In this document: piece by piece, positions 55,412 to 63,907 of the stretch
Layout of the letters: the number at the start of each line of letters is the position of its first letter
Position numbering within the stretch: position 1 is the stretch's first letter
Assembly: GCA_002388665.1 (NCBI GenBank)
Contig: DGMY01000091.1
Location: 36,188 to 100,187, forward strand
Reading direction: 5' to 3'
DNA length: 64,000 bases
Source of the DNA: Opitutia bacterium UBA4506
Lineage (GTDB): Bacteria > Verrucomicrobiota > Verrucomicrobiia > Opitutales > Puniceicoccaceae
Position numbers and translations under genes: made by a program
Notes under the pieces: model-generated
The model's database searches: none
Seen by the model: the letters and a program-made list of their open reading frames with translations, nothing else
Told to the model about the DNA's origin: nothing

Positions 55412-56491
55412 ATGAAAAAAACAGAAAAGCCCGAAAAACCAGTAATTCTTACCTGTGCGCAGCCATCAGGAGTGCTCACCCTAGGCAATTATCTCGGGGC
55501 TCTCCGTAACTGGGCGACGCTTCTCGATACTGCAGAATGTTTTTTTGGAATTGTAGACATGCATTCCATAACAGCAAAAAACGTTCCAGCGGAGTTGCGC
55601 AAGAATTCTATCTCATGTTTGGCCCAATACATTGCCTGCGGAATGGATCCTGAAAGGTGTCACCTGTTCATGCAGTCCCATGTGATCGGCCACACTGAAC
55701 TTGCCTGGGTCCTCGGGTGTCAGACTCCGATCGGGGATCTCCAGCGCATGACCCAGTTCAAGGAGAAGGCCGCGAAGCTCGGCTTCTCTGTTACCGAAGG
55801 GGAGGATAATGGTATGCGGTTCAGTCACGACGGGGCTCGGGCGCAGGCCTCGGTTAATTCCGGGTTGCTCTTCTATCCCGTTCTCATGGCGGCCGACATT
55901 TTGCTCTACAACGCTGATCAGGTTCCCGTCGGCGACGATCAACGCCAGCATCTGGAGTTGTGCCGCGATCTGGCGCGTAGGTTTAATCATAACTACTCCG
56001 ACACGTTTACGGTGCCGGAACCATTGATTCCGAAACAGGCCGCGCGCATTCGGTCCCTTCAGGCCCCGGAGAAAAAGATGTCCAAATCTGACGACGATCC
56101 TCTCGCGACGTTGTATTTGTTGGACCCTCCGAAGCTCATACGGAAAAAGATCATGTCTGCGGTCACCGATTCGGATGGCGAAATTCGATTCGGCACCGAT
56201 AAGCCGGGGATTTCAAATCTTCTTCAGATTTTAGCCGCCACTGGAGGCGAGTCGATCGAGACTCTTGTCCACTCTTTCGAGGGCAAGGGCTATGCCGAGC
56301 TAAAGAGTGCTACCGCCGATTCGGTTGTAGCGTTGCTGGAGCCTGTACAGAAAAGGTATGAGGAGTTGATGGCCGATAAGGGATACTTGGAGTCTGTTTT
56401 GAAGGTGGGGGCTGAAGCCGCCCAGCAAAGAGCCTATCGAACGCTGTCAAAGGTCTATCGGAAGGTTGGCTTCTATCCGAGAGCCCGATAG
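55412..56491 (+). CDS. trpS: tryptophanyl-tRNA synthetase
   Basis: Class I aminoacyl-tRNA synthetase, cytoplasmic. 359 residues. TLGN (23-26) stands for HIGH and KMSKS is intact at 222-226. QPSGVLTLGNYLGALRNW, MTQFKEKAAK and VGDDQRQHLELCRDLARRFN are typical. Relative to E. coli TrpS there is an insertion of about 20 residues (GFSVTEGEDNGMRFSHDGAR) between the MTQFKEK helix and ASVNSGLLFYPVLMAADILLY. Followed 2 bp later by a membrane protein gene. Confidence 0.97.
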   Translation: MKKTEKPEKPVILTCAQPSGVLTLGNYLGALRNWATLLDTAECFFGIVDMHSITAKNVPAELRKNSISCLAQYIACGMDPERCHLFMQSHVIGHTELAWVLGCQTPIGDLQRMTQFKEKAAKLGFSVTEGEDNGMRFSHDGARAQASVNSGLLFYPVLMAADILLYNADQVPVGDDQRQHLELCRDLARRFNHNYSDTFTVPEPLIPKQAARIRSLQAPEKKMSKSDDDPLATLYLLDPPKLIRKKIMSAVTDSDGEIRFGTDKPGISNLLQILAATGGESIETLVHSFEGKGYAELKSATADSVVALLEPVQKRYEELMADKGYLESVLKVGAEAAQQRAYRTLSKVYRKVGFYPRAR

Positions 56492-56493
56492 GG

Positions 56494-57099
56494 ATGAGTA
56501 GTCGATTTGATAGTCGTTCCTTTCAGGAGGAGTCGTTGCCACCTTGGCGTTCTTGGGTGTCCCGGATTTCAGGTGTAGCCTGTTTCCTGGCCGCGGTTAT
56601 GGCGGGGATCGCGATCTGGAGAGAGCCCAGTGTGGTCGGTGTGCTCGTTTTCGGAACCTGCGCAGTCGTCGGGGCTGTCCTGATCGCTCTTCCGGAATAT
56701 TTTCGCTATTTTGCCGCCCTTCGGGAGATGCCCCCTTTGCCCGGCCGGGTAGAAGAGGCTTTCGACGAGATGTACGAAAATCTGCGAGAGATGCGGGATG
56801 CCGTAAATCGGGTCGGAGAGATCGTCGAGGGGCAGGATGAAGAGATTCGGGCTCTCGGAAATTCCGGCGGTACGGGTGAGGAAGAGAATGCCTGGAAAGA
56901 TGAGGTAGAGGAGGCAGTCGTGCGCCTGCGGTTGGATTGCGATGCGATCGAAGAACGTTTGCGACCAATTTTGCCGGACGAAGAGAAAGCGACTGCTCGG
57001 TCGTTGCCCAAGGGTCTTTTGGCAAAGGCTTTGTCTGGGGCTGGCAGGGGAAAGGGGTTTCCACTTCCCTCAGAGGGTCAGGGGCCGGGTGGTCGCTGA
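56494..57099 (+). CDS. unknown membrane protein with coiled-coil tail
   Basis: 201 residues. Two hydrophobic segments (about 24-42 and 48-68; VACFLAAVMAGIAIW and VGVLVFGTCAVVGAVLIAL) are followed by a charged heptad-like region (about 80-160: VEEAFDEMYENLREMRDAVNRVGEIVEGQDEEIRAL and EEAVVRLRLDCDAIEERL) and a Gly/Pro-rich end. No family recognised. It starts 2 bp after trpS, so it is cotranscribed with it. Confidence 0.7.
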   Translation: MSSRFDSRSFQEESLPPWRSWVSRISGVACFLAAVMAGIAIWREPSVVGVLVFGTCAVVGAVLIALPEYFRYFAALREMPPLPGRVEEAFDEMYENLREMRDAVNRVGEIVEGQDEEIRALGNSGGTGEEENAWKDEVEEAVVRLRLDCDAIEERLRPILPDEEKATARSLPKGLLAKALSGAGRGKGFPLPSEGQGPGGR

Positions 57100-57205
57100 T
57101 CGCGGGGTTCTTGCAACAGGTTTGTCGCAAAGCTCAATACTCGGGAGTTTTTCATGATTCCTGCCTTGTCCTCGCTCCAGTTGGCAAGGAGAAGGTAGGC
57201 AAGTC

Positions 57206-58390
57206 ATGAAGATCGTTCTGGTTACCGAAACTTTTCCCCCTGAGGTCAACGGAGTTGCGATGACCAATCAACGCTTAGTGCGCGGATTGGTGGCAAAAGG
57301 TCATGAGATCATTCTCGTGAAGCCCGGTAAGAAACGGGAAGCGGCCGAAGCAAAAGATGGGTGGCAGGTCTTCCCGGTTTTTGGGGTCCCGATCCCCAAT
57401 TATCAGGGGCTGCGCTTCGGGATGCCGCGACCGGGCCGATTGAAGGCGATGCTTCGGCGCGAGAAACCGGATGTGGTTCATGTCGCCACAGAGGGCCCCC
57501 TCGGTGTGTCCGCTTTACGCTCGGCTCGAAAGCTGAAGATCCCAGTTACTTCGACTTTTCACACCAATTTTCAGGACTATTGTGCCGATTATGGGTTCCC
57601 TTTTCTCGAAAAGTGGGCGATGCGGTACTTGCGGTGGTTTCACAATTCCTGCGTCCTGACCACGGTGCCCGATCCGAGTCTGATCGAGCGCTTGCGGGAG
57701 GCGGGGGTAGAGCATTTGCAGATGCTGGGACGGGGTGCCGACACGCAGTTGTTTCGCCCTTCTCGGAGGAGTGATGAGCTGCGCAAGAGCTGGGGGGCCG
57801 GGCCTTCGGATCCTGTGGCCCTCTACGTCGGGAGAGCCGCAGCGGAGAAAAATATTCCGCTTACGTTGAAGGCTTGGGAACGTGCTCGGAAGAAATGTCC
57901 GGAATTGAAGATGGTGGTTGTCGGAGATGGCCCGGTCCGGAAAAAATTGGCGAAGCGCTGGCCGGATGTCATCTTCGCGGGGATGCGCTATGATGAAGAT
58001 TTGGCGAGTCACTATGCTTCTGCGGACTTTTTCGTTTTTGGAAGTACCTCCGAGACTTTCGGGAATGTCGTGGTTGAGGCAATGGCCAGTCGCTTGATCG
58101 TGCTGACGTACGATTACGCGGCAGGGCATCAGTTTATCGATTCCGGAGAGAATGGTTTTCTCGCTCCTTTCGATAATCCAGAGGAGTTTTGCCGAATGGC
58201 TGAGGAATTGGTCGTCAACCGAAAGGACTGGGATGGTTTCCGAAGCGAGGCTTTGGAGACCGCAGAAACCTATCCGTGGCAAAATACAATCAACCGATTT
58301 GAGGGAATGTTGGTGCGCGCCGCTGCCGGTGGATTTCCTGACGAAGATTCCTTGAGCGAAGCCTTGGCCACCCATACGGTGGTCGAATGA
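57206..58390 (+). CDS. glycosyltransferase family 4 (GDP-mannose/sulfoquinovosyl-type)
   Basis: 394 residues. MKIVLVTETFPPEVNGVAMTNQRLVRGLVAKGHE is the opening of MgtA/SqdX-like enzymes; catalytic region STFHTNFQDYC, YVGRAAAEKNIPLTLKAW and the EX7E motif SETFGNVVVEAMASRLIVLTYDYAAG are present. Probably transfers a sugar to a lipid (glycolipid synthesis); donor unknown. GGAGAAGG lies upstream. Its stop overlaps the next gene start by 4 bases. Confidence 0.9.
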   Translation: MKIVLVTETFPPEVNGVAMTNQRLVRGLVAKGHEIILVKPGKKREAAEAKDGWQVFPVFGVPIPNYQGLRFGMPRPGRLKAMLRREKPDVVHVATEGPLGVSALRSARKLKIPVTSTFHTNFQDYCADYGFPFLEKWAMRYLRWFHNSCVLTTVPDPSLIERLREAGVEHLQMLGRGADTQLFRPSRRSDELRKSWGAGPSDPVALYVGRAAAEKNIPLTLKAWERARKKCPELKMVVVGDGPVRKKLAKRWPDVIFAGMRYDEDLASHYASADFFVFGSTSETFGNVVVEAMASRLIVLTYDYAAGHQFIDSGENGFLAPFDNPEEFCRMAEELVVNRKDWDGFRSEALETAETYPWQNTINRFEGMLVRAAAGGFPDEDSLSEALATHTVVE

Positions 58391-59313
58391 AGGTTTTTGT
58401 CTTCGGAGCTTCCGGTTTGGTCGGATCCGCGATCGCACGCGCTTGTGTGCGGCGTCGGATCGATACGTTCACGTTTGTCGGCTCGCGCGCTTCCGGTGTT
58501 TCCGGCGTAGTCTCCGAGCGATCCATCGACAATACCGACCGTGAGGCGGTCGAGCGGTTGATTTTAGAGGAGTGGCCCGATGTGGTGGTCAATGCCGCCG
58601 CAATCAGTAGCCCGGCGGAGGTGGATCGCAATCCCGCCCTCGCGGAGAAGGTCAATGTGGCTTTCCCTCGTCAGGTCGCGATGTTGACCCGGCACATCGG
58701 GGCCCAGTTTATCCACCTTTCTACGGATATGGTCTTCGATGGAGAGTTGGGCGGGTACCGATCGACTTCGACTCCTTGTCCTACTGGTCTGTACGGACAG
58801 TTGAAGTTGCTGGCAGAAAGAGAGGTGCTCAAGTTTAACGACGAGAAGCCGGTCGTTTTGCGGATTACGATTGTGAACGGAAACAGCGTGACCGGACAGC
58901 GCAGTGTTCACGAAAAACTTCTCGGGATGATTGCTGCAGGTGAAAAACCTCAGTTGTTTTCAGATGAGATTCGGCAGCCGTGCTCGGCTGGAAGTGTTGC
59001 CGAGGTAACAGTGGAATTGGCCGAACGGAGTGATTTGCACGGCATTTTTCATTGGGCGGGAAGCGATGCCGTCTCGCGGCTCGATTTAGGCCGGGCGGTA
59101 TTGCGCCGCTTTGGTCTTTCGGAGGATTGTTTGGAGGGCGTTGAGGCAGCTTCGCTCGATGCTTCTTCGAAGAGGCATCGGAATCTCACTTTAGAGCTGG
59201 AGCCGCTGGCGGGAAAATTGAAGAACAAGCCCATGTCTCTTTCGGAGCAGATGAATGAGTTGAAGCCGCCCGCTCATTTGTACCGCTGGATTCGCGAGAA
59301 CGGAAAGCTGTAG
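58387..59313 (+). CDS. RmlD-like NAD(P)-dependent sugar reductase
   Basis: 308 residues, extended SDR fold. NAD motif GASGLVGSAIA, STDMVFDGELGGYRSTSTPCPTGLYGQLKLLAEREVL with the Tyr-x3-Lys pair (Y..K of YGQLK) as in dTDP-4-dehydrorhamnose reductase. Whether the substrate is dTDP-4-dehydrorhamnose cannot be told; no rmlA, B or C is nearby. ATGA overlap with the glycosyltransferase gene ties the two together. Confidence 0.87.
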   Translation: MKVFVFGASGLVGSAIARACVRRRIDTFTFVGSRASGVSGVVSERSIDNTDREAVERLILEEWPDVVVNAAAISSPAEVDRNPALAEKVNVAFPRQVAMLTRHIGAQFIHLSTDMVFDGELGGYRSTSTPCPTGLYGQLKLLAEREVLKFNDEKPVVLRITIVNGNSVTGQRSVHEKLLGMIAAGEKPQLFSDEIRQPCSAGSVAEVTVELAERSDLHGIFHWAGSDAVSRLDLGRAVLRRFGLSEDCLEGVEAASLDASSKRHRNLTLELEPLAGKLKNKPMSLSEQMNELKPPAHLYRWIRENGKL

Positions 59314-59611
59314 GTCACCGTTCGTTTTCGGTAGAACCCGTGATTTTTAGGTCGGCCGCTCTTCCGTAGTCGATCGAGGGGTCGGTCCCGGATTCGGAGG
59401 AGTGGGATGGGGCCCGAGAGAATCGGGAGAGCAAGGTTTTCCTGATGGTTGCTTGGACGCAGACTCAGTCTGCCTGGCGATTCTTCCCTGCCGGATTGTG
59501 TATCCTTTTAAGGAGTTGGGCGCTCAGGCGCGGCGGCGGGGGCTGCGCTGCTGGATGGAGGGGAATTGACTCGGAGAGTGCCATTTGCCAAAAATCCTTG
59601 GAATTTGGGCA

Positions 59612-59653
59612 AAAAAGAGGGGCGCGGTCTACCCCAAAACCGCGCCCCATTTA
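59612..59653 (-). terminator. strong hairpin with T-run on the minus strand
   Basis: Perfect 10-bp GC-rich stem GGGGCGCGGT (59619-59628) / ACCGCGCCCC (59639-59648), 10-nt loop. On the minus strand it is followed by TCTTTTTTG; on the plus strand only by ATTTAG. It may stop the plus-strand rmlD-like transcript weakly and minus-strand transcription strongly, though no minus-strand gene lies to its right in the window. Confidence 0.6.
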
Positions 59654-59684
59654 GCTTTCTGCTTTATTGTTACCCCAATCTCCC

Positions 59685-59713
59685 TTTACGGGAGAAAGTT
59701 TGAAACTTAATAT
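59685..59713 (+). promoter_or_regulatory. candidate sigma-70-type promoter for the mcsA-like/VTT/xseA operon
   Basis: TTTACG (-35, 59685-59690), 17-bp spacer, TAATAT (-10, 59708-59713). Four of six consensus bases in each box. Correct spacing and position upstream of a three-gene operon. The -35 lies in a small stem TCTCCC/GGGAGA. Confidence 0.4.
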
Positions 59714-59856
59714 GGTTATGACAATGCGGATGGAGTTGGTCCTTGCAAGCGAAAAAAATAAAAAAGGGATCTTTTTTGAAAAATCTTCGGCGAAGGCCCG
59801 CAGGAGTGGGCTTCAGCAGGTTGACAGTGCCCCAATTCTTCCCGATTTTAGATGAA

Positions 59857-60342
59857 ATGGGCAACCAATCAAAAGATCCTGAGGGGAAAGCGAAGATTTA
59901 TCTGACCAAAATCATTGGAGGGAAGGTTTTTGAGTCCGTAATCGAGAAGGGTTCCGGGAACAGTACCCTACTGGGGACTTCCGGCTATTCTTTGATTGCA
60001 GATGGGGATAACCTGGGGCGGATCAAAAATCGGATATCCATTGAGTGCCCGGTTTGCGGGTGTTCGAAGGAGAAGTTCGAGGACACCGGGCGGTTTGGTT
60101 GCCCCGAATGCTATCAGGTTTTCGGTCCGTTTCTCACGTCGATGTTGCGCAAGATGCACAAGGGTGTGCGCCATGTCGGCAAGATTCCCCGGAGTCGGGT
60201 CACCAAGGAGGTGATCGAGGAAAAGGTGAAGGTTCTAAGTGATGAACTGGCCCAAGCCGTTAAATTTGAGAACTTCGAAGAGGCTGCCCGCTTGAGGGAT
60301 GAGATTCGAGGCCTCCAGGATTCGTTGAAGTCAGAGCTGTGA
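59857..60342 (+). CDS. McsA-like UVR-motif zinc protein with a degenerate first zinc knuckle
   Basis: 161 residues from ATG at 59857 (MGNQSKDPEGKAKIYLTKIIGGK); a TTG start at 59743 would give 199 residues with a basic N-terminus and cannot be excluded. The second treble-clef pair CPVCGCSKEKFEDTGRFGCPECYQVF is intact and the C-terminus has a UVR motif (VKFENFEEAARLRDEIRGLQD). The usual first CxxC pair of McsA is gone: ECEKC-like residues are replaced by SKDPEGKA and the ...VC..C after the linker by SVIEKGSGN. McsA activates the protein arginine kinase McsB; no mcsB is in the window. First gene of an operon with the VTT protein and xseA. Confidence 0.8.
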   Translation: MGNQSKDPEGKAKIYLTKIIGGKVFESVIEKGSGNSTLLGTSGYSLIADGDNLGRIKNRISIECPVCGCSKEKFEDTGRFGCPECYQVFGPFLTSMLRKMHKGVRHVGKIPRSRVTKEVIEEKVKVLSDELAQAVKFENFEEAARLRDEIRGLQDSLKSEL

Positions 60343-61064
60343 ATCGCCGGTTGTTGGTAATGGCGATCGTGGCCGCGATCGTAGTTTTGGTGGTTGGTTG
60401 TGCTGGAGTCCTCCTGATTCCCGATCGGTGGCTGGATGATGCGTGGCAATTGATGACGGTTGGGTGGGACCGGTTGGGTGAGCATCCGTTTCTATTGTAT
60501 GCGCTGATTGTCATCCTTCCCGCATTTCCGATTCCCCAGACTCCGTTTTTGATTCTGGCTGGGATGGTCTATTCCGAGTCACTGGGGGAGGGGTTTGGCG
60601 CCGCCGTCGCTGCGAGTGCCGTGGCTCTCAATATTCTGTGGTCCTATTTCCTTACAGTAGGGCCGCTCCACCATCTCGCTGAGAAAATTCTCTCTCGGTT
60701 CGGGTACAGTGTTCCCAAGATTCCATCGGAAGATCATCTCAAATTTTCGTTCCTTATTCGTGTGACTCCGGTCTTGCCCATTTGTGTGCAGAACTACCTT
60801 CTCGGCCTCCTGAAGGTGCCGCTGCACAAGTACCTTTTGGCGAGCTGGACCACCCAGGTTCCGTTGGCTTTCGCCGTCGCGCTGACCGCTGGTGCTATTT
60901 TGGAGGGAAATTTGGTTCTGGTGCTCCTGGCTGTAGGAGTTCTCCTTGGTTTGGCCTTCGCTTTGAAATGGTTGCGCCGGCGACTGAGAAAAGATCCCCA
61001 TTTGAAGGGCGTGGATGAACAGGTAGGTGTTGAGGAGCCTGTGAGCGCGGTCAGTAAATCATGA
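60339..61064 (+). CDS. VTT-domain (TVP38/TMEM64, DedA-like) membrane protein
   Basis: 241 residues from a GTG that overlaps the previous stop (GTGA). Several hydrophobic helices; the conserved region FPIPQTPFLILAGMVYSESLG .. GAAVAASAVALNILWSYF and the RVTPVLPICVQNYLLGLLKVPLHKYLLASW are VTT-like. Family members are lipid or ion scramblase-like transporters. Couples with xseA by ATGA. Confidence 0.85.
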   Translation: MNRRLLVMAIVAAIVVLVVGCAGVLLIPDRWLDDAWQLMTVGWDRLGEHPFLLYALIVILPAFPIPQTPFLILAGMVYSESLGEGFGAAVAASAVALNILWSYFLTVGPLHHLAEKILSRFGYSVPKIPSEDHLKFSFLIRVTPVLPICVQNYLLGLLKVPLHKYLLASWTTQVPLAFAVALTAGAILEGNLVLVLLAVGVLLGLAFALKWLRRRLRKDPHLKGVDEQVGVEEPVSAVSKS

Positions 61065-62410
61065 GACCCAGCCCCCAGGATGCGATCGGGGTCTCCGAGT
61101 TGAATCGGGCCCTAAAGCGAATCATCGAAGATGGGTTCCCCGCGGTCTGGGTCCGTGGGGAGGTGTCCAATCTTCGCAAGCAGGCCAGCGGTCATTCGTA
61201 CTTTTCTCTCAAGGATTCCGGTGGCCAAATCTCAGCGGTATTGTTCCGGGGAAATGCGATGCGGGCCGAGTGTGAGCCGCGGGACGGTCTACAGGTGATC
61301 GCATTTGGTGAATTGTCGGTCTACGAGCCGCGGGGAACCTACCAGATCATCGTCCGGGAACTGATTGAGGACGGTATCGGACGACTCCAGCGGGAATTTG
61401 AGAAACTCAAGGAGCAGCTGCGAAGAGAGGGTCTTTTCGACTCGGATCGAAAAAAGGCGCTTCCGTGGCTTCCGTTGAATGTGGGTGTGGTGACTTCTCC
61501 CAGTGGAGCCGCTGTGAGAGATATGATCAGCGTATTCCGAAGAATGAATTGGCCCGGAACGTTGAGAGTATTTCCTTCCACAGTGCAAGGCGATGCGGCG
61601 ATTCCCTCTCTTGTTCGTCAGGTCCGGCGAGCTTCCGAAATGAAAGAGCTCGATTTACTCGTCGTGGCTAGGGGAGGGGGGAGTCTGGAGGATCTCTGGT
61701 GCTTCAATAGCGAAAAGCTTGCAAGAGCGCTCTCCAATTGCCCTTTGCCAACGATTTCGGCTATTGGGCACGAGACAGACGTGGTCTTGACCGATTTCGT
61801 CGCTGATTTGCGAAAAGAAACTCCAACTGGCGCCGCAGAGTGGATCAGCAGTGCCGTGGCTCAGGTACAGCGGGATTTTGAATCGCTGGGAGATTTGCTG
61901 TTGCGCAGCGGTCGGGAGTCGCTTCGAGAACGTTTGGCGGAGCTGGAGCGCCTGCGAGCCCGAACGGTAGCGAGGCCATTTTTGCGTCAGATTGAGGTGA
62001 GCTCGCAGCGGCTTGATGAGTGGCAGGACCGGATGGTCCGAAGGATTGAGGAGGCTTTTATCTCCAGATGGAAGGATCAGTCGGCGATTCAAGCACGATT
62101 GATGGTTAAGTCGCCCGAACGGGAATTAGTGCGAAAGAATTCGGACGTCGAATCCCTGCAGAAGCGATTTAAATGGGTGGTTGATCGGAGAATGCAGGAG
62201 AAGAAGGAACGCGTCGAAGCAGTGATTCCCGTTTTGAGGGCCGGAGGTCTGGACCACAATTTACGGCGCGGATTTGCCATTGTCAGAGATGAAAAAGGAA
62301 TGACGGCAGGACGAGCCAGTGCTTGGAAAGAGGGGGATTCGATGTCCATCGAGTTCGTCGATGGAAAGGTCCAGGTGCGCGCCGAGAAAGTTTTTTTGAC
62401 GAAGAAGTAG
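61061..62410 (+). CDS. xseA: exodeoxyribonuclease VII large subunit
   Basis: 449 residues, normal length. Single-strand-specific nuclease acting on DNA damage intermediates. N-terminal OB domain (VWVRGEVSNLRKQASGHSYFSLKDSGGQISAVLFRG), catalytic region RGGGSLEDLWCFNSEKLARALSNCPLPTISAIGHETDVVLTDFVADLRKETPTGAAE with the essential Asp and His-Glu, and a helical C-terminus. The small subunit xseB, usually downstream, is absent: an oxidoreductase gene follows after 66 bp. ATGA overlap with the VTT gene. Confidence 0.96.
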   Translation: MRPSPQDAIGVSELNRALKRIIEDGFPAVWVRGEVSNLRKQASGHSYFSLKDSGGQISAVLFRGNAMRAECEPRDGLQVIAFGELSVYEPRGTYQIIVRELIEDGIGRLQREFEKLKEQLRREGLFDSDRKKALPWLPLNVGVVTSPSGAAVRDMISVFRRMNWPGTLRVFPSTVQGDAAIPSLVRQVRRASEMKELDLLVVARGGGSLEDLWCFNSEKLARALSNCPLPTISAIGHETDVVLTDFVADLRKETPTGAAEWISSAVAQVQRDFESLGDLLLRSGRESLRERLAELERLRARTVARPFLRQIEVSSQRLDEWQDRMVRRIEEAFISRWKDQSAIQARLMVKSPERELVRKNSDVESLQKRFKWVVDRRMQEKKERVEAVIPVLRAGGLDHNLRRGFAIVRDEKGMTAGRASAWKEGDSMSIEFVDGKVQVRAEKVFLTKK

Positions 62411-62476
62411 GTCCATCTCCGGCCGGCTTTGAAATTCCACGCTTGCCCTTCGCTCGATTGATCATTGCTTCAAGGA

Positions 62477-63907
62477 ATGGCTTTGGATCGCTTAAAAGGT
62501 ATCAAAGATCAATATGATGTGATCGTAATTGGAAGTGGGCTCGGTGGGTTGACCGCCGCGAACACTTTGGCGAAGGCTGGAAGGTCGGTTTTGGTGCTCG
62601 AGCATCACTATCAGTTAGGAGGGCTAGCCACTTGGTTCAAGCGCCCCAGAGGCCATATTTTCGATATCTCTTTGCATGGATTCCCTTACGGAATGCTCAA
62701 ATCCTGCCGGAAGTACTGGACCCGCGAGATCTCCGATTCGATTGTCCAATTGAAGGATGTTCGCTTCATCAATCCCCAGTTTGATGTGTGGACGACGTTC
62801 GATCGTAGCGATTTCAGTCGCATCCTCGAGGAGGATTTCAAAGTGCCCCGGAATACCGTGGAAGCTTTCTTTCAGCACTTGCGGGCGATGAATTATTACG
62901 ATCGAGATGATCGAACCACGGGTGAGATGTTCGAGGAGTTCTTCCCCGGTCGGTCGGACGTTAAGCGCCTATTGATGGAGCCCATTGCCTACGCAAACGG
63001 CTCCTCCGAGGACGATCCGGCCATTACTTTCGGAATCGTTTTCTCCAATTTTATGAGCAAGGGAGTCTTCACCTTCCAAGGCGGTACCGATGTGCTAGTC
63101 GGGAAAATGGAAGAAGAGCTGATCAAGAATGGTGTAGATATTCGCAAAAAAGTTCTCGTCGAGAGAATCGAGGTGGAGGAGATAGAAGGGAAACCCTGTG
63201 TCCGTGGAGTGACCGCCAATGGACGGTTCATTCCGTCGAAAGCAGTGGTCTCGAACGCCAATGTGAAGAACACCACTCAGAAGCTGATCGGTGAAGAACA
63301 TCTCACTCCCGAGTATGCCAAAGCTGTTGAGGGTGTACGGGTCAATACCAGTTCATGTCAGGTCTACATGGGCATCCGAAAAGGTGAATCCATCGATAAC
63401 ATCGGTGATTTGGTTTTCACCTCCCAAGCCCCCAAATTTTCAAGCAAAGAATTGACCGACATCAACACAACGAGTCGAACTTTCTCACTCTACTACCCCG
63501 AAATGCGCCCTCATTTAGACCCGGCGAGGTACTCAGTCGTCGCCTCCCTAAACGCAAAATGGTCCGATTGGGAGAATTTAAGCGAGGAAGAGTACGAGCG
63601 TGAGAAGAAGCGCCTTTGCGAAGAGTCGATCCAATCTCTCGAAACATACCTACCAGGAATTCGAGGAAAATTGGATCACGTGGAAGCGGCCACGCCAAGA
63701 ACGGTCAACTACTACACCAGGCACATCGGAGGAACCTCTTTCGGAACTAAATTCGAAGGCCTGCAAGTCTCCATGGATCTCCCAGAACAAATCCCCGGAC
63801 TCTACCACGCCGGCAGCGTAGGAATCATTATGTCAGGATGGTTGGGAACCATCAATTACGGCGTAATTGTATCCAGCAAGGTAGACCGCTTCCTGGGTAC
63901 TCCATAA
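62477..63907 (+). CDS. FAD-dependent CrtI/CrtISO-like oxidoreductase
   Basis: 476 residues from ATG at 62477 with AAGGA close upstream. Dinucleotide-binding motif DVIVIGSGLGGLTAANTLAKAGRSVLVLEHHYQLGGLATWF and a C-terminal GLYHAGSVGIIMSGWLGTINYGVIVSSKVDRF are typical of phytoene desaturase/carotenoid isomerase and related amine-oxidase-like flavoproteins. No carotenoid gene (crtB, crtE) is adjacent, so the substrate is unsure; it could be a lipid or a retinol-saturase-like enzyme. Confidence 0.88.
   Translation: MALDRLKGIKDQYDVIVIGSGLGGLTAANTLAKAGRSVLVLEHHYQLGGLATWFKRPRGHIFDISLHGFPYGMLKSCRKYWTREISDSIVQLKDVRFINPQFDVWTTFDRSDFSRILEEDFKVPRNTVEAFFQHLRAMNYYDRDDRTTGEMFEEFFPGRSDVKRLLMEPIAYANGSSEDDPAITFGIVFSNFMSKGVFTFQGGTDVLVGKMEEELIKNGVDIRKKVLVERIEVEEIEGKPCVRGVTANGRFIPSKAVVSNANVKNTTQKLIGEEHLTPEYAKAVEGVRVNTSSCQVYMGIRKGESIDNIGDLVFTSQAPKFSSKELTDINTTSRTFSLYYPEMRPHLDPARYSVVASLNAKWSDWENLSEEEYEREKKRLCEESIQSLETYLPGIRGKLDHVEAATPRTVNYYTRHIGGTSFGTKFEGLQVSMDLPEQIPGLYHAGSVGIIMSGWLGTINYGVIVSSKVDRFLGTP

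Larger units (their letters stand above)
59314..59856. other. 543-bp interval with a bidirectional-type terminator and a promoter
   Basis: Holds no supportable gene. It contains the hairpin at 59619-59648 and a promoter-like pair at 59685-59713. Confidence 0.6.

Noticed and set aside
59445..59654. 69-residue frame after the rmlD-like gene
   Set aside because: It crosses the hairpin at 59619-59648 and has no family similarity.
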